DNA of 64,000 nt. Source: Rehmannia glutinosa (Eukaryota; Streptophyta; Magnoliopsida; Lamiales; Orobanchaceae). Shown here one piece after another: positions 1-9,982 of this stretch (position 1 is its first letter; every line of letters begins with the position of its first letter). The notes under the pieces are model-generated. The model did not search any database and was not told where the DNA came from. It was given only the letters and a program-made list of their open reading frames with translations. The stretch is from the NCBI GenBank assembly GCA_016081115.2, contig CM071932.1, positions 56,866,659-56,930,658 on the forward strand, in the 5' to 3' direction. Made by a program: the position numbers and the translations under genes.

Positions 1-12
1 CAAACGCCAGAA

Positions 13-588
13 ATGGGTCCCATGCTCTACGAGGCCCGCACTGCAAAATCTTCTTGGATCCGGAATTCGGTATTCCGGTATATACAGCGGGTCACGTCAG
101 CCTCGGTTTTTGCGAGAGAAAATATTGGGGGAATGATGGTCAGAGAGCTATATTTATTATGGTGTATGTTGACGAGTACACCCTACAACACGGCTGCATA
201 CTTCATTGAGCAAGTGGATCATTTAGCAAAGCGGGGAGGTGGTGCTATTTCTATAGGGGGCTTGATTACCCCTATTGCCCGACACTTCAATGTTGATTTT
301 CGAGGCTTGGAGCCCATACCGGGCAGCACTCGGGTCAACATATCATCTTTACACCATATGAAATTTATTGCAAACGAAGATGGTATATTATTTCTGCAGC
401 TGAAGCGAGGTGATGCATTTCCATTACCTAACCTGAGATACACCACTGTAGATACCCTTGAGGACACTACAAATTTCCTACTTAACTCTGAAGCACATAT
501 CAGAGTTACTACTGCTATCAATGCCAGGAAGAGGCGACGAGTGGCAGGCTTCCCGGATGTCGAGGATATGGTGGCGGAAGAAGAATAG
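13..588 (+). CDS. Athila-type retrotransposon ORF (C-terminal part)
   Basis: About 191 codons are open to a TAG at 586-588. The protein resembles the family known as Athila retrotransposon ORF-1 or 'putative plant transposon protein'. It has an 'RNSVFRYIQRV' segment, then an 'RELYLLWCML' helix-like segment, then 'GGLITPIARHF', in the order seen across that family. The role of the family is unknown; its 3' position has led to the label env-like. No signal peptide or membrane segment is visible in this part. The true start is probably upstream of the window, so the ATG at 13 is only the first available. The same frame stays open after the TAG (see 589-954), so this amber codon probably broke a longer protein. 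Confidence 0.75.
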   Translation: MGPMLYEARTAKSSWIRNSVFRYIQRVTSASVFARENIGGMMVRELYLLWCMLTSTPYNTAAYFIEQVDHLAKRGGGAISIGGLITPIARHFNVDFRGLEPIPGSTRVNISSLHHMKFIANEDGILFLQLKRGDAFPLPNLRYTTVDTLEDTTNFLLNSEAHIRVTTAINARKRRRVAGFPDVEDMVAEEE

Positions 589-954
589 CTAAATCAACAA
601 GAAGAAGGAGTGGAACCTCATCACCCTCAAATAGGGTATGACATTCTCGGGCACTCACGGGGAGGCAATCACCCCAGACCATCAAATAGCGGGGATCGTC
701 CCGGAACTTCTTATGGTGGCGAGTCCCAACGCGGAAATGAATTCCATGACATGCTTTACGCATTTGGGGAGGACTTGCGTCAACAACGAGAGGACTTGCG
801 GCAACAGAGAGAAGACTTGAAGCAACATCACGGCGATTTCCGTGCTTTCAGGGAGGATTATGATCAGAGGTCCTTGGAGACGTGGCAAGTGCTACAACAG
901 CTACAAATGTGGCACATCTCACAGGGCCACTTCCCGCCACCGCCTCCACAGTGA
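589..954 (+). pseudogene. In-frame continuation of the Athila-type ORF, coiled-coil tail
   Basis: This stretch is in the same frame as 13-588 and is separated from it only by the TAG at 586-588. It is open to a TGA at 952-954. The first half is hydrophilic and rich in Gly, His and Pro. Around 766-830 the protein repeats 'LRQQREDLRQQREDLKQ', a heptad-like charged repeat that should form a short coiled coil, and it ends in a proline run. It is most likely the C-terminus of the same retroelement protein, now cut off. Codon read-through or alternative start use cannot be judged from sequence. Confidence 0.6.
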
Positions 955-1024
955 TTTAGGTATATCTCCACTTTTCCTTATTGGAATTCTATCTTTCCCC
1001 TTTCGGACAATATAATTTCATTCA

Positions 1025-1039
1025 AGTTTGGGGGAGAGG
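1025..1039 (+). other. Upstream polypurine-like tract
   Basis: The sequence AGTTTGGGGGAGAGG lies 70 bp after the 3' ORF and about 1.4 kb before the LTR. It resembles the primer used for plus-strand synthesis in Athila elements and may be a secondary tract. Confidence 0.45.
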
Positions 1040-1625
1040 TCGTATTTTGATATATGAAAAGTGTAGATGAAAAAAAAAATCTTGCATTTTTGTGTGTTTT
1101 TCATATAGTTGCATGTAGAACATTCTAGGTTGCATTGCATTTGAAGCACGCTTACGGCTTTAGCACGTTTATTGCTTTCATAGATGTTAGAGAGTGAGTT
1201 GACCGGGCATGATGCAGCTTGATGCTTTGTGTGTTGATTGAAGATTTGTATTGTTGAGATTGGATGTCGAGTATGAGTTCATTGCGCCATGAATATATGA
1301 TGTTGAGCATGTGGATATTAAGAACATGGTTTGATGCTTGAATTACGTATTTACAAGCCTGTGAGCTTTTGAGCCTTTACTGCTTCTATTTTATACAGTC
1401 TTGTTTGTGATTTGAGTGTATCATTCATGTTGTTAAAATTCTAGAACTTGCTTTGGTATCTTTGTCAAGACCACATGTTTTATGCAAATTGTGAATGTGA
1501 TTAAAGGCCATCTTTGTTAGCCTTTCAAGCCTTTTGCTTACCTAACGTTATTGAAATTCCTAGTTAGCCGATTTGAGCCTATTGCCTAATCTTTTGTGAT
1601 AACCAAAATTCAAGCCTTATCATTG

Positions 1626-1653
<28 letters not shown>
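1626..1653. repeat. (AT)n microsatellite
   Basis: Fourteen uninterrupted AT dinucleotides lie in the non-coding 3' region of the Athila-like element. Confidence 0.95.
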
Positions 1654-1656
<3 letters not shown>

Positions 1657-2420
1657 ACCCTATACTCGAGCGTATAGCATTGAGTAAAAGGGAATGAATG
1701 AGGGTGAATGGGTGAAATCAAAATTTTAGAAGGTGGTGTTAAAAAATTGGTTGATGGGAACAAACGGGGAAGAAAAGGAGAAGAAAAGAATGTTGAAAAC
1801 CCACAAAAGAGTAAAAAAAAAAATGGCTTTATGAATGAGTTTTCATTGAATGGACATGGAGGTTAAGAATTGTAATGTGAATGGTTGAGTTTACAAAAGA
1901 AATGGGGTGGAGATAAGTAAAATTGAGAAAATAAGGGATGATTGGAGTAGCATATGGGATTGTAATGTAGAGGATTGATATGCTCATCGGTCTATATGCT
2001 CGAGTTTGAGTCACTTTATCCAAAATTTCCTACCTTAACCAAAGAGCCTTCATTACAACCAAATGAGAAAGTCCTTTTTGATTCACAAATTGCATACATG
2101 CTAATGGTGGAGACATGAGACGAATTGCAAGCCTATGGTACTTTTGCGACATTGAATTGAGTTGGGCGTAAACACGTCCTATATTCATGTGAGATGAGAA
2201 CATACACTTGATCTTGAGAGATGTGATTCAGAGCATTTACCATGTTTTGTTTGATACGTGCTCCATGATTAGATATTTGAGGCTCGATTGATTTGTTGCT
2301 TGACATCCATGACAGACAATATGAATTTCCTTTTGGAGTCGTTGTGTGCACTATCATTCATTACTCCCTGTTGCGCTTTATCTTGTTTTCAAAATTGTTG
2401 ATCGGGACGGTCAACAGTTT

Positions 2421-2432
2421 AAGTTTAGGGGG
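2421..2432 (+). other. Polypurine tract before the 3' LTR
   Basis: AAGTTTAGGGGG stands three bases before the TGATAGG that begins the LTR. This is the expected position for the plus-strand primer. Confidence 0.65.
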
Positions 2433-2704
2433 TTTTGATAGGAGTTATTTTGCATGTCTTTTGAGGTATAATATTGATATAAATGGTGATTAAACATGGA
2501 TAAACTCATATGAAATGGTGCGTATTCACTCTTTGTGGGAAAGATATTATGCTTTGCTCGTTTTGTAGGAATTTAATGATATTTGAAGTAATTTGAAGAC
2601 AAATACGAGCATCGCGAAGAAGAAATACCAAGAATCGAGTGAACATACGAGATTAGAAGCCACAATGAGAAGAGGTACCACAAATAAGGCCAAAATAGAG
2701 AACG

Positions 2705-2965
2705 CAGGGGTAGGGCGTGTGCCTGGGCGCGACCCGTGCGTCCCTGGTAATGAAATTTTGTGCGTACGGCAAGGCACACGGGTAGCCCGTGCGTACACGC
2801 ACCACTCGTATATCACTGAAGACTTGGAAGTTGCCTACGGCAATGCGCACGGGTAACCCGTGCGTCGACACACGACCCGTGCGCTGGTTGGTGAAAAGAA
2901 GGATTGGCCTACGGAATGATGCACGGGTAACCCGTGCGCCCACGCACGACCCGTGCGTCCCTGCT
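2705..2965. repeat. GC-rich palindromic array in LTR U3
   Basis: Repeats of the palindrome CGCACGGGTAACCCGTGCG (2847-2865, near-copies around 2776 and 2921) alternate with ACGACCCGTGCG. The block is far richer in G, C and CpG than its surroundings and stops about 50 bp before the TATA box at 3012. Open frames across it are by-products of the composition. Confidence 0.85.
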
Positions 2966-3011
2966 GTAATGCAGTATCATGACAACAATGTGCCCTAAAC
3001 TTTCTAAAAGG

Positions 3012-3019
3012 TATATAAG
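3012..3019 (+). promoter_or_regulatory. TATA box of the LTR promoter
   Basis: TATATAAG lies within the LTR just downstream of the palindromic array, the expected place for the retrotransposon core promoter. Confidence 0.6.
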
Positions 3020-3865
3020 CTCTTTTTGGAGGCGCACACCAAGGACATTCTGACATTTTTGGCTATAGCACACAAGACAAAGTTCTATTCTTGGAAAAAG
3101 ATATCAAGGAGACAATCGGGTCTCATCGGAGCTCGAGGAACGGAGATATTTCGAGAGATTGTCGACTTTCCTAAGTTTTAATCTTTTATTTAGTTTGTCA
3201 TCGTTTTGAACAATTTGTCTACGAGTTGTTTAGACATCATGTGTAGCTAAACTCTTTAGATTTCCGGGTTTTGGAAGTAGATTAATGAACTCTTGTTGAA
3301 TGTTTTAATCTTAGTTGAAGTTATTGTCTTGAAGCCTATTTGAGTACTTTGAGCTTATTCTTGTTTTATCACTTGATCAATGATTTAGCATATTTGATAT
3401 ATTGATTCATAATTCAAGAGATGAGTTTCAATATTAGATCTTGAGTACTTGACACAAATATTTGCATAAATCGAGAGGTTTGTAAATATTTGTGAGGACA
3501 TTCTTCTAAATTTTTGGGAGTTGAATACCTCATGTTGAGTAGAGATGCTAGCATAGATATTTCAGTCTACATTTTATATGTATCTCGAGAGGGAGGATAA
3601 AATACTTTCGTGATCGTCTTATAGGAATATTGATAATAACTTGACTTTGATTAACTCGGACAACAAGAGGGTTATTAACCGAAACCTTAACCCGAGAATC
3701 CATTTCATCATCTTGATACTTCTATTATTCTCATTATCTTACTCTTGTGTTCTTAATTGTCTTAGCGCATATATTTATTAGTCTCCGTGGATACGACCTT
3801 ACTACCCTATTCTATAACTTACACCGTACACTTCCGGTGAAGCTAAAAATAAGGCGAACAATAAT

Positions 3866-3957
3866 TATACCTTAAGGGGCCTTTTTGTACTTTTAAAACA
3901 TCTCTAGATTTTTTTGTAATTAGCCCAAACCTAAGGGTTTTTATTGTAATTATCCCT
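3866..3957 (-). mobile_element. Half copy of a TIR MITE
   Basis: The reverse complement (AGGGATAATTACAA...) matches the first part of the MITE at 34274-34555, including the 'AACCCTTAGGTTTGGGCTAATT' type block. Only one terminal inverted repeat is present. The missing half lies on the side of the Athila LTR, which may have truncated it. Confidence 0.6.
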
Positions 3958-4045
3958 AACTTAATTTAGAAAGGTCTCAAATGGAGGCCAAAATTTGCTG
4001 CAGAGCTTCTGCGATGACAGAAGTCGTGGCTAGAAAGCACATAAG

Positions 4046-4583
4046 CTCATAACTAATTGTCTCGGGCTAAAATCTATTGACAAACTTGGACGAATTCTCT
4101 TTTCCAAATTCTTCTATCTTGTTGTACATCAAAAATCTCTGAAAAAGTCGACATTGGGCAGGTTAACCAAAAACATAAATTAGGCTTTGAAATGGCAAAA
4201 AGAGTTGTTCAATCATAAATATATTATTAGTTAATTGCAATGTAAGTAAAACAGCCTTTTCCATGAGGCAACCTCAATCATGTATCTATCTAGAAGACAT
4301 AAACTTAGTCACTTAGGCATGTTAGTTGTAAAATATATATACTAACCAATTAAGTGTTAGAGACTTTTCAAGTCTTTGTAAAATAACCAATATTGTAAAA
4401 GAAATGGAGATGACCATTTCACATTGTATTCTCTATAAATAGGCACCAAATTTATGCAAAGCTCACCACCTCAGGCACAAGATATAAGCAATATTATCAA
4501 TTATCCAGTAATAAGCTGAAATGAAGTTGGCTTTTCTTTTCATCAATGCCATTCTTATTGCATCTTTGGCTACATTTGCATAT
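4046..4583 (+). repeat. Germin-like promoter plus signal-peptide segment, copy 1
   Basis: This 538-bp segment is nearly identical to 58678-59216. It spans about 475 bp upstream of the germin-like start codon and the first 63 bp of exon 1. Similarity starts abruptly at CTCATAACTAATTG and ends at TTTGCATAT in both copies. Confidence 0.9.
4434..4441 (+). promoter_or_regulatory. TATA box of the germin-like gene
   Basis: TATAAATA lies 80 bp upstream of the ATG at 4521, normal spacing for a plant gene with a short leader. CCAAT motifs occur upstream around 4345 and 4386. The second copy of this promoter has CATAAATA at 59067-59074. Confidence 0.75.
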
Positions 4584-5707
4584 GCATCAGATCCCGATCC
4601 TCTCCAGGGTTTACGTATTCATTAACGACGCCGATGCAGCTGGTAATATATATAATTTAAGCTTAATCGCAATTTTAGTCCCTTAATTCTTATGAGTCGG
4701 CAATCTTCGTTCCATAACTTATCGATTTGTGAGTTTCGGTGATTGGCGATTTTACTCTTTAGTCAAAATAGTAATTTCAGTCCTATAACTTTTAACGGTA
4801 CTAGGTATTTTGGATATTTTGGTTAAATGACATGAGTATTGTGGGAACAAATGAAATATTGAAATACCCAGTTGAGACCAAAATCCGAACTTGTTGGACC
4901 AAATTTAAATTTCACAAATTGGAACACATGGGATCAAATTACACAGAATCAAAATCCTCCAGGATCACAATTGCTACCTACAATATTTACCGGACCAAAA
5001 TTGCTAGCCCTCTATAATTAGGACCAATTTTGCAATAAGCCTATAATTTATCTGTCAAGGAGGCATAAATTGAAAATTTCATAAACGGCTTGCTTTGGTA
5101 CATTCTTTGTCTTACCATCATTGATGAAATAACTTTTGCATCTATTTTAAACGCAGTTTTTGTAAATGGGAAGATCTGCAAGAATCCAAACAAGGTTGTT
5201 GCCGATGATTTCTTTTTCTCGGGTCTGAATAAAGCTGGAAATACATCAAACGCAGTTGGATCAAGAGTCACTGCTGTGAATGTGAACCAAATAGCAGGGC
5301 TCAACACTCTCGGCATCTCTTTAGTCCGTATAGACTATGCCCCATACGGTCTCAACCCGCCCCACACTCACCCCCGTGCCACTGAGATTCTTGTTGTTGT
5401 TGAAGGAACTCTGTATGTTGGCTTCGTCACCTCCAATCCCGCGAACCCCAACTTGAAAAACAAGGTGTTCACAAAGTACCTGTACCCCGGAGACGTATTC
5501 GTGTTCCCAGAGGGTTTGATACATTTTCAATTTAACGTGGGAAAGACCAACGCTGTCGTGTTTGCTGGTCTAAGCAGTCAAAACCCGGGTGTCATAACCA
5601 TCGCAAACGCAGTTTTTGGTTCAGATCCACCAATTAATGCAAATGTTTTGACTAAGGCATTCCAAGTTGAGAAAAACGTGATTGACCAACTTCAAGCACA
5701 GTTTTGA
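4521..5707 (+). pseudogene. Germin-like protein (cupin), frameshifted in exon 1
   Basis: Germin-like proteins are secreted, manganese-binding cupins of the plant cell wall; some act as superoxide dismutases. Exon 1 (4521-4642) encodes a clear signal peptide, 'MKLAFLFINAILIASLATFA'. The intron 4643-5156 has GT and AG ends. Exon 2 (5157-5707) is intact, about 183 codons. It carries germin box 1 (HTH, then E five residues on, then G) and box 2 (GDVFVFPEGLIHFQFN), so all metal ligands are present. Exon 1 has 122 bases where the frame needs 121 (mod 3), so the splice joins out of frame. In the frame that fits exon 2, the first conserved disulfide cysteine is replaced by a Tyr codon; its partner in 'NGKICKNP' remains. 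A short deletion after the Gln codon at 4605-4607 explains both. It is probably a recent pseudogene; a sequence error is the alternative. Confidence 0.85.
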
Positions 5708-5776
5708 TCGGATGACAATCAAATACGAAGCTGATAAGAATCTGGTTGCCAATTATGATATTTTCTTGGCTTCCTA

Positions 5777-5782
5777 AATAAA
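5777..5782 (+). terminator. Polyadenylation signal of the germin-like gene
   Basis: AATAAA occurs 70 bp after the stop codon at 5705-5707. Confidence 0.55.
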
Positions 5783-6012
5783 GAAGCATTACAGTATATT
5801 TAAGTACAAATAAATTATTAATACTTATGTTTCTGATTCTTTCCTCTTCAGGTAATAGCATTCACTTATGGTTTGGAGTCAGTTTACACCTTTGTAATGA
5901 TCCCATAATAATGTACTATAATATTTAATGAGCTTCTGAGTTCTTTCACTAAGATATGTGGTTTTCATGAGTCTTTATCAAGCATGCATGTGTTGGAAAA
6001 ATCGGTTTTCGT

Positions 6013-6544
6013 CACTACAAGAAAACATTGAAATTCCAACGAAAATAATCCGTTGGAATTTGACCAATCTCTATTGAAATTATCGATTCCAATGGAAATT
6101 CCAACGGAAAATGAGCCGTTAGTAAAATGGCTGTTGGAATGCCAAAATTCCAACAGAAATTCCAATGGAAAAATATTATAACGGTAGTTCCAACGGTATT
6201 TGTCCGTTGGAATATTCAATTGTTGGAAAAAAATCCAACAAATATTCCAACAGTAATTCCAATAGAATCATACCGTTGGAATTTGGTCCGACAATGATTC
6301 CAAGAGTATTAATCTGTTAGAATATATAATCGTTGGAATGAACTCCAACGATTATTCCAACACTATTTCTAACGACATTATATTGTTGGAATTAATTCCA
6401 ACGATAATTCCAACAATATATTTCCATTGGAAGTTAAGAAAAATTCCAACTTTTTTTTTGTTGGAAAACATTCCAACAACAATTCCAACGGATTTTTTCC
6501 GTTGGAATTAAAAACATTCCCATTGTTGGAATGTTTCTATAGAT
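6013..6544. mobile_element. CACTA-type MITE with subterminal repeats
   Basis: It begins with CACTACAAGAAAA, the canonical CACTA (En/Spm) terminus. More than a dozen copies of ATTCCAACGG and its complement CCGTTGGAAT follow, the subterminal repeats expected for this superfamily. The far end (6531-6544) is a degraded inverse terminus. There is no coding sequence, so it is non-autonomous. It sits about 300 bp after the germin-like stop codon. No clean 3-bp target duplication was found. Confidence 0.75.
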
Positions 6545-7224
6545 ATTTTGACCCTCTAAAATAGTTAATCAATTATCGACAACGTGCAAATATAATATCA
6601 TAAAAAGTCGATATCAAATATTTCCAAATGTACGATATAATGTGTCCATCACAAAAGAAACAAATCAACATATACGTTGGTAGATTGGCCGAATCTGATG
6701 TTTGGTAAGTTGCTTGATTTTATCTGTTAAATAGGCGACTTTGACTCAAATCACCAATTTATGGTATCATGATTGAGTGCATCAAATCATTCCTAAACCG
6801 ATTGAGGCCACAATTGGAAGGATTGACTTGGCACAAATTGATACATCCTAAAAGTGTGGTACCAAAAGTAAAAATAGACTATAATTTAGATACTAAAACT
6901 AAAGTTATCCCTGTATAATTGATATGATAAAAACCAAAGGTGAAATGTCCTCATCTACCCATTTGGAATAGCCAAAACTCTTCTTTGCCTTGACGATATA
7001 ATAAACAGTGGGCGATTTTTAGCTCTATTGAACAAACAAAAATATTTTTTAGCAATCTTTTGTAACCATATATTTTTTTAGCCATTTTTAGTGTGAAATT
7101 CCAAAGTTGCCCTTTTGTTACTGTACAAGCCATTTCTAGTGAAGGCCTCCTTATAACTCGAAAACAACATTACTCAAATTGTGATTTGAAATTCAGCGAC
7201 TGCGCCGAGCAAATCGAACCCTAC
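6545..7224. other. AT-rich intergenic stretch
   Basis: I see no gene, transposon end or clear repeat between the CACTA MITE and the chromoviral LTR. Short open frames here have no recognisable content. Confidence 0.5.
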
Positions 7225-9223
7225 TGTAATACCCCATTTATTACCAAATTTGGGTTTTAGTATTTTTGGACTTTTAGGATTTTTAGTTCTTGGCCTAGCA
7301 TGGAATTTCAGTCTTACTTTTTTCAAGCCTAGTCTTGATAATATTGATAGGCCCATTTATAAATTTATTATATTTTTATTAAATGCCCATGTCCAATTTC
7401 TAGAAAACTTAAATCTGCAGAAAAATCTTTAATTCAAATTTCAAAATTTCAATTATACTTATTTTTATCTTAATATATTATATCAGATAAAACCAAATCT
7501 TTTCTTAACAAAAGGTTTATATCAGATATCCTTAAACCCACGTTCAAATGCCACTACTCCCTTAAACTGATACTCTTAAAACCCCACGTCTCCATAGGCA
7601 CCCAAAAACCTTCAGCTAACTCAAATATAATCCCATTCATTGTATTCATATTTTTCATTCTCAAAAATTCAGAAGCCTTCTTCAATATTTCTGCAAACCT
7701 CCCAAGCTGAAGCAAAATGTAAACTCTATTTTTTCTTGTCAAAACTCAAACATCAATCTCTTCTCCGCAGATTTTCTCGAAAAAACAGAAAACTGAAACC
7801 ATTGAACCAGAAACCCACACCAGTTACAACCTCCGACCCTTTTTCCAGAAAACCACCTCAAACCCGCTATCAACCCGTAGGCCGGAAACCACTTCGCTGA
7901 AACCATGAAATTTTGAAACTTCCAAGAAACCCAGAAACTTGAATCCATCGGAAAATACCCAAAACCCACAATCTGAAAACCTAAAAAAAAAATTATTACC
8001 CGAACCCCTGCCATCTGCCGCTACCTCCCGGCGTTGCGCCGCTGAACTTAGCGTGAGAAATTGTGAGAATTTGAGTGAGAGAGAGAGAGACAGGGAAAGA
8101 CGAGATTGAGAGAGTGAGACGAGAAAAAGAGAGATCTGGAGAGTTTAAAAAAAAAAAAAAAGAAAAGAAAAGAGGGTGAGGTTCATAGAGTTGGAGGAGA
8201 CGAGAGATGAGGCGGAGATATTGAGCCACAATTTGGGGTTTTCAATTCCCATTATTTATAAAATTCGAACAGCCCTTTTTTCTTTCCTGATATTCCAAAA
8301 TAACCCCAACACCCCCTAAAGCTCTCATATCAGCCATTTGACTTCCCAAATTCCAATTTTGACCAAATATTTTCAGTTCAATCTTATAAGTGTTTTTATT
8401 TTCAATATTAAATTCAAGCCACACATCTTTATTTATCATTTTCAAGTCAAGAATTTCCTAAAATATTTTTTAAGTCATTTTTATTTTTATTTGTAGGAAA
8501 TCATTCTTACGAGGTTTAGAATTTTCAAGCGAGCACTTCGATATTTCTGAATTTTAATTGAGGTGGGGTTTATTGCTTTTGTTTACTTTAAATACCATGT
8601 TTTAATTGTTAGTTGCATGTTCATGATAATTATGATGCGAGACGTTGAGACTATTTGTGCTTAATTGTACGCGAGACTTTGAGACTGTTGGTACTTAATT
8701 GTACGCGAGACTTTTATACTGTTGGTACTTAATTGTAGACGAGATTTTGAGACTATTTGTGCTTAATACACGAGACTTTGAGACTATTTGTACTTAACTG
8801 TACATGAGACTGTGATATTTTTCCCATGAATGTTTAAACTAATTATTATGCATGTGTATTTGACTTGAACGATTGTTTCCCCACTGAGTTGACGATAACT
8901 CACCCCAAATCTTTAACATTTCAGGTTGAGGAGTCCGTCGTGGCGCGTGGCTGGTGGATTGATCATGATTAAATTATCTATTTGTCAAACTTTCATTAGT
9001 AGTAGAAATTTCTTAAATCAATGGTGGTTCTTTAATTTTTGTATTTATAAAATGCACAATGTTTAGTTTTAATTCATTTTTTTTATGGATGATCGACTTT
9101 TTATTTAAGTTAGTTATTTTTATTCTTTGGAAAAAAAAATTGTTGACTCGTTTCCGTTAAATTTTAGTAATTTTGTGGATAGTATTATGCGTAGTTGCAC
9201 TGTCTAAAAACTAGGGCGCTACA
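7225..9223 (+). repeat. 5' LTR of the chromovirus-like element
   Basis: It starts TGTAATACCCC and ends AGGGCGCTACA, about 2.0 kb, followed after 4 bp by TGGTATCAGAGC. It holds a purine-rich GA stretch (about 8075-8175), a possible TATA box (TATAAAAT, 8257-8264) and a 34-bp tandem repeat (8637-8816). Confidence 0.85.
8637..8816 (+). repeat. 34-bp tandem repeat inside the LTR
   Basis: About five imperfect copies of a unit beginning GCGAGACTTTGAGACT and ending CTTAATTGTAC lie head to tail downstream of the possible TATA box. They are probably in the transcribed part of the LTR. Confidence 0.85.
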
Positions 9224-9227
9224 TTAG

Positions 9228-9239
9228 TGGTATCAGAGC
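9228..9239 (+). other. Primer binding site, tRNA-Met type
   Basis: TGGTATCAGAGC, the complement of the 3' end of plant initiator tRNA-Met, lies four bases after the LTR end. Confidence 0.9.
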
Positions 9240-9568
9240 AGACTTACATTTCTGTAGACTTGAAAAAAAAAGTCGGAATTTTTTTAAAATAATCAATGAT
9301 CAATCACCTTCGCCAAGCCACAAAGACTTCGAGGTAATACTTATATTTTTTTACGACATGTTGCATTATGAATTTTGAGCTTTATGTCATGTATTATGCG
9401 AGCGTGTTATTTCATGAGACTTGAGCCTTATGTTAATGTCATTTATTTCGAAACGTGCATATTTTTAATGTCGTAAAGTGGTATATGTCTTGATTTTTAC
9501 TACGCTTTGAACTTAAGAAATTTCATGACATTTAAAATTTTATGGGCCTGATATATATATATTGTTAG

Positions 9569-9982
9569 ATGGTGGACCTCATGAAACCGCTAGGAAAGTA
9601 CATTATTTGTCATAACCACGAGAAAATGAGGCGTATTAGAGATTTTAAGAATTATGAGATGTTGGACGATAATGATTTGGGTGGCCACATTCTTGCTATG
9701 GGAAGGATGTGGGCCATAATAAAGCAAGATGGCGTGTCAGACTATGTTGTGGTTATGAAACCGATTGACACTCTTCCCCCGGAGTGGGAACATCGTGCGA
9801 GAGCTCTCTTTCTTCGAGAAGAGACCTCCACCTACACTGCAGATGCTCCCATCATCAGCTTTGCTGACTTCTTTGCTTCTTTGTATGGGATGTGACTGAA
9901 GCAGACAACCGAGCCAGAGGATGAGATGGAAGAGGATCCCCAAGAGGAACCTTGGGACAAATTAGTGCAGTGTACCTGTTGA
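9569..9982 (+). CDS. Unexplained ORF between primer site and gag
   Basis: From ATG at 9569, 108 codons run to a TGA at 9893-9895. The same frame then continues to a TGA at 9980-9982, adding a very acidic stretch (TEPEDEMEEDPQEEPW). An ancestral protein of about 137 residues is likely. I do not recognise the sequence. It has no gag, zinc-knuckle or chromodomain features. It contains 'GRMWAIIKQDGVSDYVVVMK' and, later, an aromatic-rich 'FADFFASL' segment. It lies in what should be the untranslated leader, upstream of gag at 10142. The frame is better kept than the gag and protease that follow. It may be a captured host exon or an accessory retroelement gene. Confidence 0.45.

Larger units (their letters stand above)
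955..2435 (+). other. Non-coding 3' region of the Athila-like element
   Basis: No credible coding sequence was found. The stretch lies between the 3' ORF and the LTR and is AT-rich. It holds an extra polypurine-like tract at 1025-1039, a TA microsatellite at 1626-1653 and the likely priming tract at 2421-2432. Long 3' non-coding regions are common in Athila elements. Confidence 0.6.
1..3860 (+). mobile_element. Athila-like Ty3 retrotransposon, 3' end
   Basis: The window opens inside this element. In order it shows an Athila-type 3' ORF (13-954), a long non-coding stretch, a polypurine tract (2421-2432) and an LTR (2436-3860). The 5' LTR, gag and pol lie outside the window, so the target duplication cannot be checked. 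Assignment to the Athila group rests on the ORF and on the LTR 3' end, which carries a 'GTGGATACGACC' block typical of Athila/Tat elements. Confidence 0.8.
2436..3860 (+). repeat. 3' LTR of the Athila-like element
   Basis: It starts TGATAGGAG after the polypurine tract and ends ...GGCGAACA, giving about 1.4 kb with TG...CA ends. It holds a GC-rich palindromic array (2705-2965) followed by a TATA box (3012-3019). Near the end it has the 'GTGGATACGACC' block and 'ACACCGTACACTTCCGGTG'. There is no second LTR in the window, so both edges rest on motif recognition. Confidence 0.65.

Noticed and set aside
2705..2965. Regularly spaced palindromes as a CRISPR-like array.
   Set aside because: The spacers are themselves repetitive, the DNA is plant nuclear, and the array lies in an LTR.
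2593..3056. Several ORFs of 68-96 codons on both strands.
   Set aside because: They read across CGCACGGGTAACCCGTGCG repeats in the Athila LTR; no protein family is recognisable.
5090..5707. A 205-codon germin-like ORF starting at the ATG at 5090.
   Set aside because: The first 22 codons lie in the intron. The splice acceptor at 5155-5156 and the signal-peptide exon at 4521 define the gene.
7640..8445. ORFs of 67-91 codons on both strands in the chromoviral LTR.
   Set aside because: They lie wholly within the LTR, show biased composition, and have no resemblance to known proteins.
9228..9239. A possible tRNA gene near the tRNA-like sequence.
   Set aside because: Only the 3'-end complement of tRNA-Met is present, next to an LTR end; no cloverleaf can be formed. 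The same holds for 21735, 42448 and 59694.
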